A DNA stretch of 64,000 nt from Spartinivicinus ruber. Lineage in GTDB: Bacteria; Pseudomonadota; Gammaproteobacteria; Pseudomonadales; Zooshikellaceae. The first letter of the stretch is position 1. The number at the start of each line of letters is the position of its first letter. The position numbers were made by a program, and so were the translations under genes. The notes below the pieces were generated by a model, which saw only the letters and a program-made list of their open reading frames with translations, was not told the DNA's origin and searched no databases. The stretch is from the NCBI RefSeq assembly GCF_011009015.1, contig NZ_CP048878.1, positions 370,501 through 434,500 on the forward strand. The letters are read 5' to 3'. This document shows positions 19,401-26,177 of the stretch, one piece after another.

Positions 19401-19710
19401 CATTTTTTTCATAAAGGGCAAATAAAATCTGGTGGAGTTTTAAGCATTCAGTTAATGGCACTTCGGCATCAGCTGCTTCTAACGCTTTAATGCGTTCTAC
19501 CCGTAATGACCATTGTTCTTCTTTTGGTTTTTTGCGAAAAGTACTGGTGGAAATTTCAGCAATAAATGAGTCAAAGCTATCGGCACCTTGGCGGGTAGGC
19601 TTTTGCGGTGTTTCGATTTGCTGGGAAAGTTGAACAATGAGTTGTACAAGCTGAGGGTCGCTTACCTGCAATGCTCGATGTAGTTGATCGAGCGTCAATA
19701 TGAGTGGCAC
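16411..19710 (-). CDS. HEAT-repeat protein with internal BRCT domain (retron accessory)
   Basis: The 1099-residue product starts at GTG 19710 with AGGGGATG upstream. Helical repeats fill residues about 80-600 and 730-1080 (e.g. NSPSDNARIYAATYARTHAR, DNSNETVRQMAFDLIQTHEP, SPDRAVRGFVIQRFWHW). Between them, residues about 638-723, lies a BRCT domain: GDSFLFTGKLAKMTRKEATN, VTVAGGSNASGVTKNLNWLV, then a basic GRKGSKQVKAESL and ISETAFLQML. This pattern resembles the BRCT of bacterial DNA ligase. BRCT domains bind DNA ends or phosphopeptides. A basic, Ala/Lys-rich linker near residues 960-1030 could contact nucleic acid. It is the first gene of the retron operon, about 200 bases downstream of the candidate msr-msd RNA. 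Its role as sensor or effector is unproven. Confidence 0.88.
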   Translation of the reverse strand: MPLILTLDQLHRALQVSDPQLVQLIVQLSQQIETPQKPTRQGADSFDSFIAEISTSTFRKKPKEEQWSLRVERIKALEAADAEVPLTECLKLHQILFALYEKNDAFSRWCLLSVIPKIELTYGPWRALKAIFKQAEADNDTLIYGALAARFDQALADGDFQISRNTLVYLTRRAWRYLRRLGESLPACYPDTACDVLAHYTDDANWSRTWIANHIFYHENGQYNRNRFTFRGRPSTLLKYRAFADSWRLTPRPLFALLEQAQSEQVRRYATTALKTDFRASLREVEPQWISRLVGNESATIDEFVIWVLDNVPRFEQAAFKELGLHNTVLALFNSPSDNARIYAATYARTHARDLSITALIRLIDNSNETVRQMAFDLIQTHEPRNGIGLENWGAILETYYGCQFATDALLKYFSKRELTPAWYSQRLLKPASNGFDFAVKYLTQHHSNKTLEASYFCELLEKLDYQQSRARKTIRFACEALTDFDLNTLASDFLKKLLINPDTQRYIERWVDQGLLTPQSLELEFLKTIVYHPSWEQDSWLAEIKHNQPWAEDLVYTTDLAETIFEWLADIRHFTPEQLSFSWLMTLVERSEPLYHDFAVDVMNRAFLPADFAPETEGQPASKEAACTDTEINVDFGGDSFLFTGKLAKMTRKEATNKVTVAGGSNASGVTKNLNWLVIGDEGSPLYGEGRKGSKQVKAESLITEGAELKIISETAFLQMLSGEQREFSDDAIEAGCHRLWEMITTPSKEDAPLTLFALSYIRHHHPDICLQETDRPVDPGAEIPADFLSFERVKPLFNDSRGNIRAFALELAHWEFARWQPPIEHIVTLSESNYKSVRNFITKALTADNNQEHKRYRIDPDILTPEAVYSFCESADKSARELGMVLIGKHPRLQLPQELFRLTESPDRAVRGFVIQRFWHWYRDRGITPGWKPQLSSVATLGAKAKQQAEAAQQNLGDGAPTKPTALPASHDSLEQFLRRILFEIAPGRLAKNGASNKGSKTANQKAKGEVINKLKPLPTRKAKLNLIETLRDIAVADVEFARYVLPLLQEFKGSRGKSEHAASLVAVTRIITKHPELSAQTSQSRELLKGGQLANA

Positions 19711-19742
19711 AAATCATCCCCTAGTCATTATTTTTACCCTTC

Positions 19743-19841
19743 GCGAGAGACTTTTATGGTTTGTTGTCTTCTCTCTTCATCCCATAGCTCATAAGCTCAT
19801 GGGATTTCATCGTTTGACGGCCTCCCCTAAAAGCCTCTCGC
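19743..19841. repeat. hairpin repeat R3, between retron RNA and operon
   Basis: Outer inverted arms GCGAGAGaCTTTTA (19743-19756) and its near complement (19828-19841) enclose an inner hairpin ATCCCAT...ATGGGAT around AGCT/AGCT on the minus strand. The left arm is preceded by CCTTC, giving CGCGAAGGGTA on the minus strand. It shares TTTTAGGGG plus CGTC and the CGCGAAGRGTA edge with R2 after the RT gene. It lies in the transcribed leader between the candidate ncRNA and the HEAT-BRCT gene. Confidence 0.65.
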
Positions 19842-19910
19842 ATTGGGTATTGGAAATTTTTAGGAAGAGTTGGGAAAGCGCTCCCTTAAAATTAAGAGAG
19901 CCTAACCCCT

Positions 19911-20164
19911 ATTCTGGAAGGGTTTACTACTAAACCTGGAACATTGACGACTCACTGATCCCACCGACGGTAGTACCCCTATTTGTCGTGCGGAACCCCG
20001 ATCGGCGTGGTTGTTCCAGACCGCAACGACAAATAGGGGTACTACCGTCGAAGTGGGGCTGAAACAGTCGTCATTGTGCTTGAAAGTTGGAGGACTATTC
20101 CCCTCGGTTAGCGCAACGCTAACCACAGTGCAGAGCACTCAGCTAAACCTGTACTTCCAGCAAT
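19911..20164 (-). ncRNA. candidate retron msr-msd RNA
   Basis: Read on the minus strand, the region has retron ncRNA layout. The a1 strand (20164-20144) holds CTGGAAG and GGTTTA; these pair with TAAACCCTTCCAG of a2 (19926-19914), with a flanking ATT/AAT pair. Directly after a1 comes TTTAGCTGAG, like the conserved TTAGC context of the branching guanosine; the candidate G is base 20143. The msr part has two tight stem-loops: 5-bp AGTGC/GCACT (20139-20127) and 8-bp GGTTAGCG/CGCTAACC with a 3-base loop (20124-20106). The msd part is a very long hairpin: outer 8-bp stem 20073-20066 with 19952-19945, then a perfect 25-bp stem 20050-20026 with 19989-19965. A promoter lies just upstream and the RT operon just downstream. 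Exact ends are inferred. Confidence 0.78.
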
Positions 20165-20190
20165 CGCTGACTTACATCATCGATGTGCTT

Positions 20191-20219
20191 TTTATAACAA
20201 AGCGACATTTATGTCGCAA
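20191..20219 (-). promoter_or_regulatory. sigma70-type promoter with internal palindrome, retron
   Basis: On the minus strand TTGCGA (20219-20214) and TATAAA (20196-20191) are separated by exactly 17 bases, a near-consensus promoter. Transcription would start near 20184, just ahead of the a1 strand of the candidate msr-msd. A perfect inverted repeat GCGACAT-TT-ATGTCGC (20202-20217) lies over the spacer and part of the -35 box, and could be a repressor operator or a DNA hairpin. Confidence 0.65.
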
Positions 20220-20490
20220 CTAAAAAATGAATTATTGATATCAGAAAAATAAACAAGTGATAAACCGTCGTATTTCAAGACCGACAATGGTCGTATTTAC
20301 AAGTGGTGTATTACTTATTCAGAACAAAATTTATACTGATTGATTTGATGTGAGTGATATAACAGTTTAGATTTGTTGCAAGTAAACTGAACGACATCAA
20401 ATGTATAGGGATAGAAAGGATGAGAGATATAGATAGGGGCATAGTATAAAAGGTATTCACGGAATAACAGGGTATTCTTCCACTACCTTT

Positions 20491-20622
20491 GGAGGAGGTC
20501 ACAAAAAGTCAGGAGCGCAGTAAAGACAAGGCAAAAATCGGCGAAAAAGAGCTAATAAATGAGCATTTTGAGCCGGTTTTTAACGCGGTATTTGCAAGCG
20601 CAGTAGTTTTGCGACAGCCTCC
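20491..20622. repeat. MITE-like intergenic element with 16-bp inverted ends
   Basis: The ends GGAGGaggTCaCAAAA (20491-20506) and the complement of 20607-20622 match at 13 of 16 positions. A longer inverted pair around TAACAGGGT lies outside it (about 20464-20474 and 20685-20696). The inside contains AT-rich and GCGCAG/GCGCAG-bearing sequence but no open frame. It looks like a non-coding dispersed element. The remaining gap 20640-21019 is AT-rich with no gene I can support. Confidence 0.5.
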
Positions 20623-21019
20623 TTGAAGGCCTATCCTTGTACCATCAAAGGTTAAAAAGGCATCCATGGTTAGCTTCAGAACACCCTGTTACTTCATATA
20701 TCTGGCTTATGGTGTTGTTTGTTGGTATTGAATGTGAAGAAATAAAGAGTAAGTGAAAAATAGATGAGGAATAGGAGTATGTGGAGGTATTAGATTGGAG
20801 TAGTCCAAGGGCGGTAGCGTGAAGATATGAAACTAAGGCTATTTGTGAAGTAAAAAATGGTAAGGTTTTTTTAAGAATACTAATAGAAGTATGTTTTAAA
20901 ACTCAAGATTTTTAGGTTTTATGCTTCTTTTTAGAAAAATTATTCAGTTTAGTTAAGTGGTTAAAAATTATTTTTATGTCAAATTAATGTAGAGATAGAC
21001 TGAGTAAACGATATAAATA

Positions 21020-21397
21020 ATGGGACACTTCATAATCTGGGATGTAATCTCATATGCTTGGACCGAAATTGGCCTTGAAGCAGATGATTACCCTAACTAT
21101 GCAAGGAAAATTAAAGAACAATATCCTGACTGGGATAGTGTTAATAAAATAATTATTCGGGATGTCTGTGGTTCTTTTGCAGTTGATTCCTTTCTGATCA
21201 TTCCATGTATGTTTTGGATGATTATGCCTGATTGGGGGTATAATGAGGAATATCTAAGAAAACGTATGGAAAAATGGTATGCGAAACCTGTTTGGAAGCA
21301 TTACCTTAACCCTATTAGAATACTTGGGTATCCGATAGCACGGTCATTATCTTCGGATGTTAGAAAACAGTTGAAAAAGGCATATGACACTATCTAA
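21020..21397 (+). CDS. hypothetical protein, DUF7079-like
   Basis: The protein has 125 residues and starts MGHFIIWDVISYAWTEIGLE. It is acidic to neutral with many aromatic residues: DYPNYARKIKEQYPDWDSVN, then IIIRDVCGSFAVDSF and WGYNEEYLRKRMEKWYAKP. The order 'IWDxxS...EI...ARKI...V..I...V.......FL...W....W....' reminds me of the small DUF7079 family, but I hold this loosely. No signal peptide. It leads a short co-directional cluster with the ATP-grasp gene 14 bases downstream. Function unknown; such solitary small proteins sometimes act as immunity factors. Confidence 0.6.
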   Translation: MGHFIIWDVISYAWTEIGLEADDYPNYARKIKEQYPDWDSVNKIIIRDVCGSFAVDSFLIIPCMFWMIMPDWGYNEEYLRKRMEKWYAKPVWKHYLNPIRILGYPIARSLSSDVRKQLKKAYDTI

Positions 21398-21411
21398 TCA
21401 AGGTAATCTAA

Positions 21412-22188
21412 GTGTATATTCTATTCCCCAGTGACTACTTCAGTCCTTCTAAGCCCGATGAAATGTATCAAGCTCAGGCTGAAGCTTTTGATAATGAAGG
21501 TATTCAGTGTTCAACGATTAATTTAGACCAATTAAGCCCATCCTCAAGAATAACGCCAGCAGTATCTAATGATGTTATCTATCGTGGCTGGATGTTAAAT
21601 GAACAAGAGTATCAAAACTTGTGGGCATCAGTTATAAATAGTGGAGGAAAGCTAGTTACAGATACTGACTCTTATTTAGCTTTACACTATCTACCTAATT
21701 GGTATGAACTAATTTCTGACTTAACGCCAGAGACTATTATTTTGCCTAAAGATTGTAATCTTGAGCTAGAATTGAAGAATATTGGTTGGGAAAGTTACTT
21801 TATTAAAGATTATGTGAAGTCACTTAAAACATCTATTGGTTCAATAATCACTGAGCCAGCACAGGCTGTAACAGTTATTCATGAAATGCAAAAATACCGT
21901 GGCAAGATTGAAGGTGGCTTTTGTATTCGAAAAATTGAAAACTTTTTACCAGATACCGAAGTAAGGTATTTTGTTCTTGATAGTAAAGCCTTTGCACCAG
22001 AAGCTAATAAGCCTATACCTGAAATAGTGATAGAATGTGCAAGCCGAATAACATCACGATTCTTTTCTATTGACCTAATTAAAACTAAAGAGGGTAAAGA
22101 AAGAATCGTTGAAGTAGGTGATGGTCAGGTTTCTGATATAGTTGGATGGGAGCCAGGTCGTTTTGCTCAAATTTTCATTGATGATTAA
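21412..22188 (+). CDS. ATP-grasp domain protein
   Basis: The protein has 258 residues from a GTG start at 21412 behind AAGGTAA. The N-terminal part MYILFPSDYFSPSKPDEMYQ with 'AQAEAFDNEGIQCSTINLDQ' and 'VIYRGWMLNEQEYQNL' is the preATP-grasp-like region. The C-terminal half has ATP-grasp features: YFIKDYVKSLKTSIGSIITE (ATP-contacting Lys), GGFCIRKIENFLPDTEVRYF and RFFSIDLIKTKEGKERIVEV, then GDGQVSD, the metal and nucleotide end of the site. Related proteins (DUF4343 type) are of unknown substrate; they ligate a carboxylate to an amine or similar. It follows the DUF7079-like gene closely. Confidence 0.75.
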   Translation: MYILFPSDYFSPSKPDEMYQAQAEAFDNEGIQCSTINLDQLSPSSRITPAVSNDVIYRGWMLNEQEYQNLWASVINSGGKLVTDTDSYLALHYLPNWYELISDLTPETIILPKDCNLELELKNIGWESYFIKDYVKSLKTSIGSIITEPAQAVTVIHEMQKYRGKIEGGFCIRKIENFLPDTEVRYFVLDSKAFAPEANKPIPEIVIECASRITSRFFSIDLIKTKEGKERIVEVGDGQVSDIVGWEPGRFAQIFIDD

Positions 22189-22222
22189 ATAATCATCTAG
22201 ACAATATAAATAGATAAGTATT

Positions 22223-22537
22223 ATGAGTTTTGATATTGAGCCAACTGGATATGAAAAAACTGCCATTTCTGATCTTCAAGGTGCTTGGATTAATTTAAGA
22301 GAAGCAGTAGTAGAAAACTTTGGTTTTCTTAACTCAGACAAATTATTATTTCATATTGATGAAGGGATGAGCTGGGAGTCTGTTAGAAACCTTGAAAAGA
22401 TGAAGTCAACATTGTTATTGATCCACAACATTACAATGCAATCAGAAACTCCAGAAGAAGTTATTGAATGGATTGAAGATGTTAGATTAAATCTGGAAGA
22501 AGCTTTCAAAGCAATTATAGAGGGTAAAGCTGAATAA
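22223..22537 (+). CDS. hypothetical acidic protein
   Basis: The protein has 104 residues (MSFDIEPTGYEKTAIS...). It is mostly helical and acidic, with no signal peptide and no family I recognise. Its stop TAA shares bases with the ATG of the YCII gene (TAATG), so the two are translationally coupled. A role tied to the YCII or ATP-grasp products is only contextual. Confidence 0.6.
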   Translation: MSFDIEPTGYEKTAISDLQGAWINLREAVVENFGFLNSDKLLFHIDEGMSWESVRNLEKMKSTLLLIHNITMQSETPEEVIEWIEDVRLNLEEAFKAIIEGKAE

Positions 22538-22827
22538 TGTTCATTGTATCTTTAACCTACAAAGTTGATTTAGCAGAAGTTGATAAACACCTTGATGCTC
22601 ATATTGAATATATTAAAAAGTATTACGAAAATGGTTATTTTATTGCATCTGGAAGAAAGAAACCTCGTAGCGGCGGTGTTATTCTTATAAAGAGTGTTGA
22701 GCGTGAGATTGTTGATGCCATTGTTAAAGAAGATCCTTTTTATCAGGCTGATGTTGCAAACTTTGAGGTTATCGAGTTTGAGCCATCAATGACAGCTAAA
22801 GGATTTGAAGCTTTGCTTTCATTATAA
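22537..22827 (+). CDS. YCII-domain protein (YciI family)
   Basis: The 96-residue product has the YCII ferredoxin-like fold pattern: MFIVSLTYKVDLAEVDKHLD, AHIEYIKKYYENGYFIASGR, then SGGVILIKSVEREIVDAIVK, EDPFYQADVANFEVIEFEP. The His in DAHIEY and the Asp in KEDPF fit the conserved His/Asp pair of the family. Most members have unknown function; some cleave chlorinated aromatics or act as small dimeric enzymes. It overlaps the previous gene by one base. Confidence 0.85.
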   Translation: MFIVSLTYKVDLAEVDKHLDAHIEYIKKYYENGYFIASGRKKPRSGGVILIKSVEREIVDAIVKEDPFYQADVANFEVIEFEPSMTAKGFEALLSL

Positions 22828-22937
22828 ATTTTATACAGCTTGCCTGTAAACTTCCTGTGATTTAAATTGTTCTAACCTTTTAAGCTCATAAAAGGTTAAA
22901 TGTTAAACAATTTATCAGTCAGGGAGACATAGTAGAT

Positions 22938-23333
22938 ATGTTAATAAATAAATTTAGCGCTGTATTAAATAGAACCGTATTAAAAGCAACTACTTGCTTA
23001 TTTGCTTTGTTTCTTGCTTCTGCAACGACAGCAATGGAAGAGGTTGATAATGAGCTTACTAACCAATATAAACCAGCCATTGAAACTTTACATGGGCTAC
23101 AAGTGACTGAGAAGGCTGTTACTATTGTTGTAACTAGTACGGGCTGCACCCAAAAGGATGACTTTATTGTGGTGTTAGATAAATCAATGCCACCAGAAGC
23201 AACGTTTATACGGTTAATGCCTGATTACTGTCGTGCAGCCTCACGAAATATACCTATTCAATTCTCATTGAAAGAAGTGGGTGCTGCAGAGTTTACAGTG
23301 GGTAATAGAGTTAAACCTGGAAATGCATTCTAA
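22938..23333 (+). CDS. exported hypothetical protein
   Basis: The protein has 131 residues with a Sec signal peptide: TVLKATTCLFALFLASATTAMEE, cut likely after ATTA. The mature part of about 95 residues has two Cys (GCTQKDD and PDYCRAAS) that could form a disulfide, and a strand-rich pattern ending ELKEVGAAEFTVGNRV-like. I do not recognise a family. A ribosome site AGGGAG stands 14-20 bases upstream; an ATG-start choice at 22938 is the only reasonable one. Confidence 0.65.
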   Translation: MLINKFSAVLNRTVLKATTCLFALFLASATTAMEEVDNELTNQYKPAIETLHGLQVTEKAVTIVVTSTGCTQKDDFIVVLDKSMPPEATFIRLMPDYCRAASRNIPIQFSLKEVGAAEFTVGNRVKPGNAF

Positions 23334-23479
23334 GGCTACTTAGTATTTATCAAGTCATAGTATATATTTTGTTTAAAGGATGCATTGAACTAAAGAACTC
23401 AAATATACCTATCAGTTGCTTTTTAAGGGCTGATAGATACTTGACTATTAATATTGATATATAAAAGGAATTTTCTGTT

Positions 23480-24835
23480 ATGAATAATAAGTTTATTCAT
23501 ACATACTTTGGGTTAACGGCTAGAGATATTCCTGGACTGCAGTTAGCTAAGTTAAAAAATATAGTAGAATTTCACTATAGCAATAACATTACTTATCGTA
23601 AGCTATTAGATGATAGTGGCATACACCCCTCTCAACTCACATCACTTGAGCAGCTTAGTTTACTTCCTATTATTGATTCTAAACAATTAAGTCAAGATAA
23701 ATTTCCTGGCTTTTGTTCGTTATCTTTAAATGATGTTGCAACTTATTTAGAAACCTCTGGATCCACTGGTAAGCCAAAATTAATTCCGGTAGCTGAAAAG
23801 GAGATTCCTCATATTTATGGCCATGTTGCTCAGATGTTAAGTATTGCTGGTATAGGTTCTCCTTATACTAATAATGGTAGAGGTAATCGACCAATATATT
23901 GTTTATTCCCTACAGGGCCGTGGCCATCTAGCTTTTTTATCCAAAATGGTAGTGAACAGCTGGCACCAACGGTGAGGGCTGATGTGCGGATGCCAATGCA
24001 CTGGCATAAAGAAAAGTTACAGATTTTAAAACCAGCTGATATAATTACTTATCCCTCTTTTCTATCTTATTTCTATGATCAATTAAAAGAAGAACTGGAT
24101 TTTGCTGACTTAGATCTTAAGCGAATAGTTATTGGTGGTGAACCTTTTACAGAAGCTTTCCGCACAAAAATGGAGGCAGCATTTCATACCAAAATTTACG
24201 ATATTTATGGTTGTGGAGAGATTGCAATAGGCTCAATTGAGTGTTCATATAGTCGAACGACAGGGTATACCCATTGGTGTGCTCCTGAACTGTTGTTAGA
24301 AGTAGTTGATCCTGAGACCATGCAGCCAGTGGATGATGGTGAAGTTGGTATAATGGTAGTGACAAATCTATGGCGTAAGAGCACTCCAATTATACGGTAT
24401 GTGATGGGGGATATTATACAAAAAACAAGCAAGCAATGTGAATGTGGAAGTAGTTTACCCCTGGTGAGTAGAATTAAAGGTCGTCAAGATGATGCTTTTT
24501 GTTATGGAGCTGCCAATCTTTATCCTGACCAAATAAACAAAGCGGTGACTAGTGCTGGCTATAGCGATAAGTTTGTACTAGAAATTATGGATACCGCTGA
24601 TGAAATGGCATCTGAGCTAGTTATGAATTTGGAATATGACGGCCCAGAGCAACAAGATAGTATTGCCAACAAAATTAATGACCAGCTTGCATCGCTGTCA
24701 ATGGAATATAAAACAATAGTCAGGTTAGAAAAATTTCGCCCCCCTATGCGTATTCAATGTGTCAAGCCAGGAACACTCTTTTCTCAAAGTATGACTAAAC
24801 TAAAGCGGTTTAAACGAATAACTGTTGATAGATAA
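23480..24835 (+). CDS. PaaK-like adenylate-forming enzyme (phenylacetate-CoA ligase family)
   Basis: The protein has 451 residues. The P-loop-like ATP signature is ETSGSTGKPKLIPV near residue 90. Further AMP-binding enzyme motifs are IVIGGEPFTEAFRTK, IYDIYGCGEIAIGSIEC and IIRYVMGDII, followed by a Cys-containing CECGSSLPLVSRIKGRQDD. The layout (N-terminal FHYSNNITYRKLLDDSGIHP) fits the PaaK/CapK branch rather than acyl-CoA synthetases. These enzymes activate a carboxylic acid as an acyl-adenylate, then transfer it to CoA or another acceptor. No phenylacetate degradation genes are nearby, so the substrate is unknown. The IS1595 element lies directly downstream. Confidence 0.8.
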   Translation: MNNKFIHTYFGLTARDIPGLQLAKLKNIVEFHYSNNITYRKLLDDSGIHPSQLTSLEQLSLLPIIDSKQLSQDKFPGFCSLSLNDVATYLETSGSTGKPKLIPVAEKEIPHIYGHVAQMLSIAGIGSPYTNNGRGNRPIYCLFPTGPWPSSFFIQNGSEQLAPTVRADVRMPMHWHKEKLQILKPADIITYPSFLSYFYDQLKEELDFADLDLKRIVIGGEPFTEAFRTKMEAAFHTKIYDIYGCGEIAIGSIECSYSRTTGYTHWCAPELLLEVVDPETMQPVDDGEVGIMVVTNLWRKSTPIIRYVMGDIIQKTSKQCECGSSLPLVSRIKGRQDDAFCYGAANLYPDQINKAVTSAGYSDKFVLEIMDTADEMASELVMNLEYDGPEQQDSIANKINDQLASLSMEYKTIVRLEKFRPPMRIQCVKPGTLFSQSMTKLKRFKRITVDR

Positions 24836-24867
24836 TACAAAGCAAGTTGAATAATGTGTTAAAATTA

Positions 24868-25898
24868 CCTAATTATCATCATACCTAAGCTATATTTAGT
24901 AGCTTACCTGGTAGTGGAGGTGTTCTCAGTGCTACAAATGCTAGCCTAGGAATAAATTCTACTAAGCTAAATCTTCGATTAAATCGATACTGAAATTCAG
25001 CAAGATAACGTTGTGCATATTTAGCGCGAATAGCATGATAAGTGCTACGTAAAGCACTTTTTAAGTTTCCAAGGATGGTGTTAACCCAATAAAATTCAGG
25101 TTCCTCTACTGATGCACGACCACCACCGCATACAATTTTATCATGAAGACAACCTGCTTCTATGACACCATTAAAACAGGCCAGTCCATCGGAGATTACG
25201 GTACTGCCCTTGGCCAAATTCTGCCTACTCCAAGCCGTTATCTCTTCTTTATTAAACCCTTTTAAAATGCTCAGTTTAATTCGTGTCGGTTGACCTTGTT
25301 TTGTTGTTTCTACGGCTGCTACAAAAGGTATTTTCCCATCTGCTCCCCTACCTCTTTTGCAACCTGTACGCTCGCCACCAAGATAGGCATCATCAATTTC
25401 AATAAAACCCGACAATTGCTTGGTGCCTTCTCTTTCTTGCATCACTTTCATGAGCTTATGTTTCATTCTCCAGGCAGCTTGATAGGAAATACCTAAATGG
25501 CGATGTAATTCTATGGCTGATATACCTTTTTTGTCTTGGGAGATCAAATACATCCCTTGGAACCAAGTCTTTAATGGTAATTTGGTTGATTCAAAGATAG
25601 TACCTGCAGTTACAGATGTTTGCTGGTGACATTTATAGCACTGCTGAAGCTTTCTAGTAGTGAGTTGACAGCATTTGTCGTATCCACAATTGGGGCACTG
25701 AAAACCTTCTGGCCATCGCAATTTGTATAAGGTATTAAAGCATTGTTCTTCTGTACCATATTGTTTGAGAAACTCGTTTAAACTCAGGCCTTTTTGAAAT
25801 TGAACTTTGTTGATAGCCATTATTTATACCTTCTCAATTAAGTTTCCATGCTGTTCAAATATACAGCAGTTAATGGCTTAGGTATAGTGATAATTAGG
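24868..25898 (-). mobile_element. IS1595-family insertion sequence
   Basis: The element is 1031 bp with terminal inverted repeats starting CCTAATTATCA and reaching ATACCTAAGC, differing at about two positions. It is flanked by a perfect 8-bp target duplication TAAAATTA (24860-24867 and 25899-25906), as expected for this family. It carries one transposase gene whose stop codon falls in the left repeat. The intact duplication points to a fairly recent insertion. Confidence 0.92.
24885..25820 (-). CDS. IS1595-family transposase (ISXO2-like)
   Basis: The protein has 311 residues. The N-terminus carries a zinc ribbon: FQCPNCGYDKCCQL and LQQCYKCHQQTSVTAGTIFE. The DDE-type core follows with GFIEIDDAYLGGERTG (first Asp), TVISDGLACFNGV (second Asp) and the final EFQYRFNRRF region (Asn/Glu-type third residue of ISXO2-like enzymes). 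WVNTILGNLKSALRSTYHAI is also typical. The frame is intact, so it may be active. Confidence 0.93.
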   Translation of the reverse strand: MAINKVQFQKGLSLNEFLKQYGTEEQCFNTLYKLRWPEGFQCPNCGYDKCCQLTTRKLQQCYKCHQQTSVTAGTIFESTKLPLKTWFQGMYLISQDKKGISAIELHRHLGISYQAAWRMKHKLMKVMQEREGTKQLSGFIEIDDAYLGGERTGCKRGRGADGKIPFVAAVETTKQGQPTRIKLSILKGFNKEEITAWSRQNLAKGSTVISDGLACFNGVIEAGCLHDKIVCGGGRASVEEPEFYWVNTILGNLKSALRSTYHAIRAKYAQRYLAEFQYRFNRRFSLVEFIPRLAFVALRTPPLPGKLLNIA

Positions 25899-25928
25899 TA
25901 AAATTATTACATTTTGAGTAATATTAAT

Positions 25929-26177
25929 ATGTATACCTTTGCCCCTGAAGGCATGCAATATATTATTAGAACTATCGGTATTAGTGGTAGAGTAAAAGAT
26001 GTTCTTAATTTTGTACAAGATGAATTTGTGGATTCTCTTCAAACTGCTAAACAGAGAATTAAGCGTGGTGGTATTTTAGTAGCAGTATATTCTGAAGAAG
26101 AAGCTATAAATCATGTAGCATTTTATGCTAAGCATGGAATAAAATCGACATATAATCTGGAAGCAGAACTCTGGTAA
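25929..26177 (+). CDS. hypothetical small protein beside IS1595
   Basis: I start at ATG 25929 (MYTFAPEGMQYIIRT...), 82 residues; a TTG at 25914 is less likely. The sequence is SGRVKDVLNFVQDEFVDSLQ, TAKQRIKRGGILVAVYSEEE, AINHVAFYAKHGIKSTYN. The shape resembles small stress-type domains that control GGxLVxV strands, but I cannot name the family. The start lies only 31 bases from the IS end, so the original upstream region was replaced and the gene may be 5' truncated. Confidence 0.45.
   Translation: MYTFAPEGMQYIIRTIGISGRVKDVLNFVQDEFVDSLQTAKQRIKRGGILVAVYSEEEAINHVAFYAKHGIKSTYNLEAELW

Noticed and set aside
19743..19841. R3 as the retron ncRNA itself
   Set aside because: It has hairpins but no branching-site context, no a1/a2 with a following msd, and is similar to R2 elsewhere; the 19911-20164 region fits much better.
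19902..20223. Short open frames across the structured region upstream of the retron
   Set aside because: They arise from the two arms of the long hairpin read in opposite directions; the mirrored base pairing explains the sequence better than coding.
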